Positions 14,824 through 19,472 of a stretch of 19,472 nucleotides of DNA are shown in pieces. The notes beneath the pieces are model-generated. The model saw nothing but the letters and a program-made list of their open reading frames with translations, had not been told where the DNA came from and did no database searches. Source of the stretch: CAZKFN01 sp964552035 (lineage in GTDB: Bacteria > Bacteroidota > Bacteroidia > Flavobacteriales_E > Vicingaceae); the NCBI GenBank assembly GCA_964552035.1, contig CAZKFN010000036.1:1-19472 (forward strand). Reading direction: 5' to 3'. Both the position numbers and the translations under genes were made by a program. Each line of letters opens with the position of its first letter. Within the stretch, counting starts at the first letter, position 1.

Positions 14824-15429
14824 ATGGCAAGAAGATCAGCACCAGAAATAAATGCGGGTTCAATGGCAGATATTGCTTTTTTACTCTTGATTTTCTTTCT
14901 TGTGACAACAACAATGGATGTTGATACAGGGCTGACTCGTAGGTTGCCTCCACCAATGGATGACCCTACAGAAAAGCCGCCAGAAGTAAGAAAGAGAAAT
15001 GTTTTCCAAGTATTAGTGAATGCCAATGATGATTTGCTGGTGGATGGGGAACCTTTACTAGTTAGTGATCTTAGAGAGGCAGCAAAAATTTTTATAGTTG
15101 GAGATCCCACATTTTCTGATGAAAGTATGCCTGAGGGGCAAATGACAAACGTGCCTATACTAGGCGACGTAATGATATCAAAACAAATTGTTTCACTTCA
15201 GAATGATAGAGGCACCTCATACGATATGTATATCAAGGTTCAAAATGAATTGGTTGCAGCATATAATGAGGTAAGAAATGAATTTGCTAGAGATAAGTTT
15301 GGTAAAAGCTTAAAGCAACTTGAAAAAGATGCAGAGTATTCTTCTAAAGCAAGTGCTCAAATTGATGCAGTTAGAGCTATGTACCCTCAAAGAATCTCTG
15401 AAGCTGAACCTAAGAATGTAGGAGAATAA
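14824..15429 (+). CDS. exbD: ExbD/TolR-family biopolymer transport protein, first copy
   Basis: ExbD couples proton flow through the ExbB channel to movement of a periplasmic partner. The 201-aa protein has a short cytoplasmic tail, one membrane span (about 14-31, SMADIAFLLLIFFLVTTT) with the essential membrane Asp (D16), a Pro-rich joint (RRLPPPMDD) and a periplasmic domain. The DLLVDGEPLLVSDLREAAK segment resembles the ExbD/TolR fold. It is longer than E. coli ExbD (about 140 aa) owing to an insertion around residues 85-130 and a C-terminal helical tail. It lies 9 bases after the 4TM gene and 4 bases before the second exbD-like gene, with which it could form a heteromer (inference). ATG start. 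Confidence 0.92.
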   Translation: MARRSAPEINAGSMADIAFLLLIFFLVTTTMDVDTGLTRRLPPPMDDPTEKPPEVRKRNVFQVLVNANDDLLVDGEPLLVSDLREAAKIFIVGDPTFSDESMPEGQMTNVPILGDVMISKQIVSLQNDRGTSYDMYIKVQNELVAAYNEVRNEFARDKFGKSLKQLEKDAEYSSKASAQIDAVRAMYPQRISEAEPKNVGE

Positions 15430-15433
15430 AATT

Positions 15434-15910
15434 ATGTCAAAGTTTAAGAAAAATAAAGATGGCGATCAGCCCGCAATATCTACAGCATCCCTACCGGATA
15501 TTGTATTTATGTTGCTTTTCTTTTTCATGGTTACTACCGTTATGAGAGAGGTTACTTTAAAAGTTAAGGTCTCAACACCTATGGCTACAGAAGTGAATAA
15601 ATTGGAAAGAAAATCATTGGTAAGTTATATCTATATCGGTGAACCAATCAAGGCTTTGCAAGGTCAATTTGGTACTGAGCCAAGAATACAATTAAATGAT
15701 GCTTTTGCTACAACAAATGATATCATTCAATTTGTGGAAATGGAAAGAGATCAAACAGACCCTGCTGAAGTGCCTTTAATGACTTTCTCTTTAAAAGTTG
15801 ATAAAGAGGCTAAAATGGGTATAGTTACAGATGTTAAACAAGAATTGAGAAAGGCCAATGCTTTAAAAATAAATTATTCTACAGGAAAAACCGATAAAAT
15901 TGTAGATTGA
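15434..15910 (+). CDS. exbD: ExbD/TolR-family biopolymer transport protein, second copy
   Basis: A 158-aa second ExbD-type subunit. The cytoplasmic tail is basic (MSKFKKNKDGD), followed by the membrane span (about 20-37, LPDIVFMLLFFFMVTTV) with the conserved Asp at D22. The periplasmic domain includes a helix-strand region ending VDKEAKMGIVTDVKQELRKANALKINYST, which is the usual ExbD C-terminal unit. It diverges strongly from the first copy outside the membrane segment, so the pair probably have distinct roles rather than being a recent duplication. It starts 4 bases after the first copy. A terminator hairpin at 15931-15966 closes the operon. ATG start. Confidence 0.92.
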   Translation: MSKFKKNKDGDQPAISTASLPDIVFMLLFFFMVTTVMREVTLKVKVSTPMATEVNKLERKSLVSYIYIGEPIKALQGQFGTEPRIQLNDAFATTNDIIQFVEMERDQTDPAEVPLMTFSLKVDKEAKMGIVTDVKQELRKANALKINYSTGKTDKIVD

Positions 15911-15930
15911 TTCAACTAATAATCTGATTT

Positions 15931-15966
15931 AAAAGCCAGAGTATTCTATACGTTCTGGCTTTTTTT
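15931..15966 (+). terminator. Terminator between exbD and the CPBP protease gene
   Basis: AAAAGCCAGA at 15931-15940 pairs with TCTGGCTTTT at 15954-15963, an inner GTAT/ATAC pairing tightens the loop, and a T-run follows to 15966. It serves the exbB operon. The right arm also encodes the last residues and stop of the convergent CPBP gene. A shorter T-run on the other strand makes weak bidirectional action possible. Confidence 0.88.
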
Positions 15967-16860
15967 ATTGTATTGATAAAAGAAATAAATTAATCCAGAG
16001 AAAATAATAAGTGCTAGAATGGTATAACTATAGGTGCCTTCAGATGCTCCTAATTGATCAACTTCATTCTCCATGGTTTTATCTCCTAAAAAATAATAGA
16101 GTAATACCGCCATTCCATTGTTTAAAAAATGAGCTAAAATTGGTGCCCAAAGACTACCTGTCCATACCAATAGATATCCAAAGAAAGCTCCTAAAACCAT
16201 TCTTGGTAGAAAACCAAAAAACTGCATGTGTACAGCACTAAAAAGTATTGCGGAAATCCATATTCCAATGTGCTTGTTTTGAAGATTCTTATTAATTACT
16301 TTTTGTACTACTCCTCTAAATAACAATTCTTCACTTATGGCAGGCAATATTGCAATAAGAAAGATGTTAAAGCTCAAATCTCCCCAACCTTCCATTTTTA
16401 AAAATATTTTAGTGAGCTGAGCAGCCTTTTCTTCAGATGCCCTCATCCATACTTCTAAGCTGGTTAGCGACTCAGGTAATTGCAACTTCCCATTCAGAGC
16501 GACCATATAATTAATTAATGGAATAAGGGTTATAAATAATAAGATTATCCCAATAATATTAGTGAAATCTATTGATTTCTTAAGTCCAACTTCCTGTAAG
16601 GGGTTTTTAATAAAAAGGAACATAAAAAGAAAAGAAGGAATAAGGAATATTCCAAGGGTATTGAAAATTTGTAAGAACTTTAATACTTGAATATTCTGAG
16701 CTTGCTTGTCGATATTCATTAAGTCTGTTACTTCTTGAATGGAAACCCCATAAATAACTTTGGCTAATGCTATTCCTCCTAGAGCAAATATTCCTCCGAA
16801 AAGAAGACAAAGTCCTGTTAGAATTAGCAGCTTGGAAATTTTTCCTTCGATGTGTATCAA
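15946..16860 (-). CDS. CPBP family intramembrane metalloprotease (CAAX protease-like)
   Basis: A 304-aa membrane protein with about eight hydrophobic spans. The CPBP (Abi/Rce1-type) signature is complete: EELLFR at E177-E178 to R182, FSAVHMQFF with H211, and LAHFLNN with H244 and N248, which together form the metal site and active residues. Bacterial members are membrane proteases or lysis/immunity factors whose substrates are mostly unknown. The start is uncertain: TTG at 16860 is the best candidate, since the next ATG (16717-16719) would remove the whole first membrane span. Upstream, TATCTTTG on the minus strand (16910-16917) could be its promoter. The C-terminus is encoded inside the exbD terminator. 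It is divergent from dus across a very short gap. Confidence 0.9.
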   Translation of the reverse strand: MIHIEGKISKLLILTGLCLLFGGIFALGGIALAKVIYGVSIQEVTDLMNIDKQAQNIQVLKFLQIFNTLGIFLIPSFLFMFLFIKNPLQEVGLKKSIDFTNIIGIILLFITLIPLINYMVALNGKLQLPESLTSLEVWMRASEEKAAQLTKIFLKMEGWGDLSFNIFLIAILPAISEELLFRGVVQKVINKNLQNKHIGIWISAILFSAVHMQFFGFLPRMVLGAFFGYLLVWTGSLWAPILAHFLNNGMAVLLYYFLGDKTMENEVDQLGASEGTYSYTILALIIFSGLIYFFYQYNKKSQNV

Positions 16861-16862
16861 TA

Positions 16863-16889
16863 TTGACGTTTTATTAATTCTTAATTTTG
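16863..16889 (+). promoter_or_regulatory. Putative dus promoter (TTGAC ... TAATTTTG)
   Basis: TTGAC at 16863-16867 and TAATTTTG at 16882-16889 (exact TAnnTTTG), the same elements and 16-base TTG-to-TA spacing as in the mutS promoter. Transcription should begin near 16895, which lies after the GTG at 16891 and favours the GTG at 16906 as the dus start. Confidence 0.65.
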
Positions 16890-16905
16890 TGTGAAAATTA
16901 TTGAA

Positions 16906-17907
16906 GTGTCAAAGATAGGAAATATCGATTTAGGAAAATATCCTTTGATTCTTGCACCTATGGAAGATGTGAGTGATCCACCTTTTCGTAGGCTTTGCAA
17001 AGAAGAAGGAGCTGATTTGATGTTCACTGAATTTATTTCCTCAGAAGGATTAATTCGAGATGCAGCAAAAAGTATTCAAAAATTAGATATTTTTGAATAT
17101 GAACGGCCTATAGGCATTCAAATTTTCGGAAATGAGATTGAATCCATGAGGCAAGCAACTGAACTTACAGAAGCAGCAAAACCAGATATTATTGATATTA
17201 ATTATGGTTGTCCAGTTAAGAAAGTTGCTTGTAAAGGCGCTGGAGCAGGAATACTACAAGATATTCCTAAAATGGTAAAAATGACAGCTGAAATAGTTCA
17301 GTCTACTTCTTTGCCTGTAACTGTTAAAACTCGATTGGGCTGGGATGATAACTCCAAACATATAGTAGAAGTTGCTGAACGATTGCAAGATGTAGGAATA
17401 CAGGCCATATCTATTCATGGACGTACTCGTAAACAAATGTATAAAGGTGAAGCGGATTGGACTTTAATAGGTGAAGTTAAAAATAACCCTCGAATGCACA
17501 TCCCTGTCTTTGGTAACGGGGATATATCAAGTCCAGAAGTGGCCAAAGAAAAGCTAGATCGATACGGGGTTGACGGTTTAATGATCGGTAGAGCGAGCAT
17601 TGGTAATCCATGGATTTTTAAACAAATCAAGCATTATTTGCAGACAGGCGATAAAATACCTTTGCCAAGTTTAAATGAAAAGCTGGATGCTGCTGAGCGT
17701 CATTTAAAAATGTCGGTTGAATGGAAAGGAGAAAAGTTAGGTGTTTTAGAAATGCGTAGACATTATGGGAATTACTTTAGGGGGATATCACACTTTAAGG
17801 AATATAGGTCTAAGCTTGTCACTCTTGATAGTTTAGATGATCTGCTGGAAACCTTAGCAGATATTAGAAATGCAATTGAAGAGGAGTTGTTGGTTTCAGT
17901 TTTTTAG
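16906..17907 (+). CDS. dusB: tRNA-dihydrouridine synthase (Dus, DusB-like)
   Basis: Dus enzymes use FMN and NADPH to reduce specific uridines in tRNA to dihydrouridine. The 333-aa protein begins SKIGNIDLGKYPLILAPMEDVSDPPFRRL and has the catalytic Cys in DINYGCPVKKVACKGAGAGIL (C102), VTVKTRLGWDD, ISIHGRTRKQMYKGEADW and FGNGDISSPE, then DGLMIGRASIGNPWIF for FMN phosphate binding. The C-terminal helical tRNA-binding domain follows, with the usual MRRHYGNYF stretch. DusB-like is the best fit but the exact class is not certain. GTG at 16906 is preferred because the upstream GTG at 16891 would fall before the predicted transcription start; that choice would add five residues (KIIEV plus the start). 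Confidence 0.94.
   Translation: MSKIGNIDLGKYPLILAPMEDVSDPPFRRLCKEEGADLMFTEFISSEGLIRDAAKSIQKLDIFEYERPIGIQIFGNEIESMRQATELTEAAKPDIIDINYGCPVKKVACKGAGAGILQDIPKMVKMTAEIVQSTSLPVTVKTRLGWDDNSKHIVEVAERLQDVGIQAISIHGRTRKQMYKGEADWTLIGEVKNNPRMHIPVFGNGDISSPEVAKEKLDRYGVDGLMIGRASIGNPWIFKQIKHYLQTGDKIPLPSLNEKLDAAERHLKMSVEWKGEKLGVLEMRRHYGNYFRGISHFKEYRSKLVTLDSLDDLLETLADIRNAIEEELLVSVF
16910..16917 (-). promoter_or_regulatory. Putative -7 promoter box of the CPBP protease gene (TATCTTTG, minus strand)
   Basis: Plus-strand CAAAGATA reads TATCTTTG on the minus strand, an exact TAnnTTTG, about 50 bases before the CPBP TTG start and inside the first codons of dus. No TTG lies at the usual -33 distance, so support is moderate. 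Confidence 0.4.
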
Positions 17908-17941
17908 TTGGAAAATCAGTTTATTAAACACTACTACTTGA

Positions 17942-19150
17942 TTAAATTTTAACTTTAGTTAAATTCCTTACAGGATACCAAGACGTTAAAAGTCCTATAA
18001 CAATCACTGTGAAAAGGATGTAAAATAATTCAGAAACCTTTAGCTTCACTGGATAATATTCGACTATGCCGCCTTCTAAAGGGAGAATACCAATATATTG
18101 CTGTATTAGAACTAAGAGAACACCCAAAAAGATTCCACTTAATGCACCACTGAGATTAATTAATAATCCTTCTATAAAAAAGATTTTTCGGATAGAAGAA
18201 TATCTCGCTCCCATACTTTTTAAAATGCCAATGTCTTTTCTTTTTTCAAGGATAAGCATACTAAGTGAACTAAGAATATTAAATGCGGCAATGATTAAGA
18301 TAAAAAGGAGAATTAAAAAAACTACCCATTTTTCAGTTTTATTGGTTTTGTACATCAGTTCGTTAAACTCATAGCGATTGCTGACCTTAAAATCTTCTCC
18401 CATTAAATTTGTCAATTCATTTTTTAAAAGATTGAGGTCGGTTCTTGGGGCGGCTGTAATTTCCAATGCAGAAATTTCAGTATCGTATTTTAATAAATCT
18501 CGAGCAAAGCTTAAAGGTACTACGATGTATTTATTGTCGTAATCTGGACTAATATAGTAAACACCAGCAGAGGCAATCATCTTACTATAGATATTCTGCA
18601 TGGGATCTACACCTCCTTTTACCTTTCCCCGCTTGGGAGCATAAATACTGATATTTTCTGCTGATTTGCTACCATAAATACCCAAAGAAGCTGCAATTCC
18701 ATATCCGGTTATGGCATAGGGAATATTATTTCTCATAAGTAGGGCTTCTCCATCAATCATCATACTGTCCAATAAACTCATTTCTAAAAAGGAATCTTCC
18801 ACCCCTTTTATTGTCGCTACTGTTTGTTGTTGCTGATAGCGAACTCCACATATTTCTTCTAAAACTCTACTGTAATTCTCAACTCCCTTAGTGTTTTGGA
18901 TTGCTTCAAAATCAATAAGATCTTCATTAAAAACCTTAGCTTTTTTAGGTTCTATTCTTATGTCAGAATCAAAGGTTTCATAAAGGGATTCCACTAGACT
19001 TTCCAAACCATTAAAAGCAGAAAGAACAACAACTAAAGCAAATGTTCCAATAGCAACGCTAATCACTGAAATCCATGAAATAATGTTGATAGCATTATGA
19101 GATTTCTTTGAAACTAAATAACGTTTAGCTATGTAAAAGGGAAATTTCAC
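17942..19150 (-). CDS. ABC transporter permease, LolC/LolE-FtsX type
   Basis: A 402-aa inner-membrane permease of the MacB/LolC-E/FtsX class. Layout: membrane span 1 (about 22-46, NIISWISVISVAIGTFALVVVL), a large periplasmic domain (about 50-270, beta-rich), then three clustered spans (about 275-300, 325-350 and 370-393). The cytoplasmic coupling segment LEKRKDIGILKSMGARYSSIRKIFFIEGLLI is the classic signature. The N-terminus MKFPFYIAKRYLVSKKSHNAINIISWISV is typical of LolE-type lipoprotein-release permeases, so moving lipoproteins out of the inner membrane is the likeliest role. The ATPase is not in the window. The start is GTG (19150). It lies 4 bases after rbfA on the same strand. No clear terminator is present in the 34-base gap to convergent dus. 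Confidence 0.92.
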   Translation of the reverse strand: MKFPFYIAKRYLVSKKSHNAINIISWISVISVAIGTFALVVVLSAFNGLESLVESLYETFDSDIRIEPKKAKVFNEDLIDFEAIQNTKGVENYSRVLEEICGVRYQQQQTVATIKGVEDSFLEMSLLDSMMIDGEALLMRNNIPYAITGYGIAASLGIYGSKSAENISIYAPKRGKVKGGVDPMQNIYSKMIASAGVYYISPDYDNKYIVVPLSFARDLLKYDTEISALEITAAPRTDLNLLKNELTNLMGEDFKVSNRYEFNELMYKTNKTEKWVVFLILLFILIIAAFNILSSLSMLILEKRKDIGILKSMGARYSSIRKIFFIEGLLINLSGALSGIFLGVLLVLIQQYIGILPLEGGIVEYYPVKLKVSELFYILFTVIVIGLLTSWYPVRNLTKVKI

Positions 19151-19154
19151 GGTT

Positions 19155-19472
19155 TTACTTTAAGAGCTGATCAATTTTTTCGGCATAATCAAACGAGTCA
19201 TCGAGATAGAAATATAATTCTGGAATATGCCGTAATTGTTTTCCAGCTCGTTTCCCTAATACGTAACGTATTTCACTGCTCTTTTTTTGAATATTTTCTA
19301 GAGCTTCCTTTTTATCCTTTGCAGGGAATAAACTTAAATAAAACTTTGCAACGCTCAAATCTGGACTAACTCTTGCTTGTGTTACAGAAATTAAAGTGCC
19401 TGGTAAAAGGCTAACTTCTTTTTTGTTGAAGATTTCTCCGATTTCTTTTTGAAGTAATCGGGCAATCTTTTG
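19155..19472 (-). CDS. rbfA: Ribosome-binding factor RbfA (5' end outside window)
   Basis: RbfA binds the 30S subunit during late assembly and 16S rRNA 5'-end maturation and is needed for growth in the cold. The frame is open to the window edge on the minus strand, so the N-terminal few residues are missing. The visible part reads QKIARLLQKEIGEIFNKK, then the KH-like fold VSLLPGTLISVTQARVSPDL followed by SVAKFYLSLFP and the KRAGKQLRHIPELYFYLDDS segment, which is the family signature. The leucine codon TTG at 19358 is internal, not a start. The end is followed after 4 bases by the LolE-type permease. The pair is an arrangement I associate with Bacteroidota. Confidence 0.95.
   Translation of the reverse strand, partial: QKIARLLQKEIGEIFNKKEVSLLPGTLISVTQARVSPDLSVAKFYLSLFPAKDKKEALENIQKKSSEIRYVLGKRAGKQLRHIPELYFYLDDSFDYAEKIDQLLK

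Noticed and set aside
14652..15110. Minus-strand open frame of 152 codons
   Set aside because: It is antisense to the end of the four-helix membrane gene and the start of exbD-like 1, both well supported; its product has no recognisable domain.
18066..18374. Plus-strand open frame of 102 codons
   Set aside because: It is antisense to the conserved membrane segments of the LolE-type permease; its composition is the shadow of hydrophobic codons.

Overview
The window looks like chromosomal DNA of a Bacteroidota bacterium, probably a marine or otherwise free-living Flavobacteriales/Cytophagales-type organism. The evidence is AT-rich sequence, a protein with a type IX secretion C-terminal sorting domain, an Omp28-type lipoprotein, a DUF6029-like barrel, an ExbB/ExbD/ExbD cluster with an extra membrane protein, promoters of the TAnnTTTG type, and mostly absent Shine-Dalgarno sequences with several TTG/GTG starts. 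No phage, transposon, integron or CRISPR was seen. Most of the window is core genome. One 10-N assembly gap sits inside a tRNA gene.

Layout. 1-1280 (+): the 3' end of ruvB (DNA repair) and queG (queuosine synthesis), 3 bases apart. 1261-1458 (-): a small 65-aa gene that converges on queG and overlaps its end. 1550-5927 (-): a tight five-gene unit, transcribed as TlpA-like thioredoxin, DUF6029-like barrel, Omp28-like CxxC lipoprotein, small outer-membrane barrel, ubiX. 6233-7033 (+): a secreted protein with a T9SS sorting domain, followed by a very strong terminator. 7209-10006 (-): SpoU/TrmH-type RNA methyltransferase, DUF3108 envelope protein and M23 peptidase. 10122-12749 (+): mutS, from a TTG start. 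12949-13251 (+): a broken tRNA-Gly, the assembly gap, tRNA-Gly(GCC) and tRNA-Leu(TAA), with a terminator after each complete tRNA. 13534-15910 (+): exbB-like, a four-helix membrane protein, exbD-like 1 and exbD-like 2. 15946-16860 (-): a CPBP (CAAX-type) membrane protease. 16906-17907 (+): a tRNA-dihydrouridine synthase. 17942-19472 (-): rbfA (5' end cut by the window) and a LolC/E-FtsX-type permease.

Two themes stand out. One is envelope work: a redox-looking operon whose three successive products each carry a paired-cysteine motif (WCAPC, CLNC, CVGGVC), a proton-motive ExbBD unit, an M23 peptidase with an HxC in place of HxH, and a lipoprotein-export-type permease. The other is RNA/translation upkeep: queG, dus, trmH-like, rbfA and tRNAs. 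The most likely under-described system is the TlpA/DUF6029/Omp28/barrel/UbiX operon. The clearest regulatory observation is a near-identical promoter (TTGAC, 13 bases, TTAATTTTGTG) in the divergent gaps before mutS and dus.
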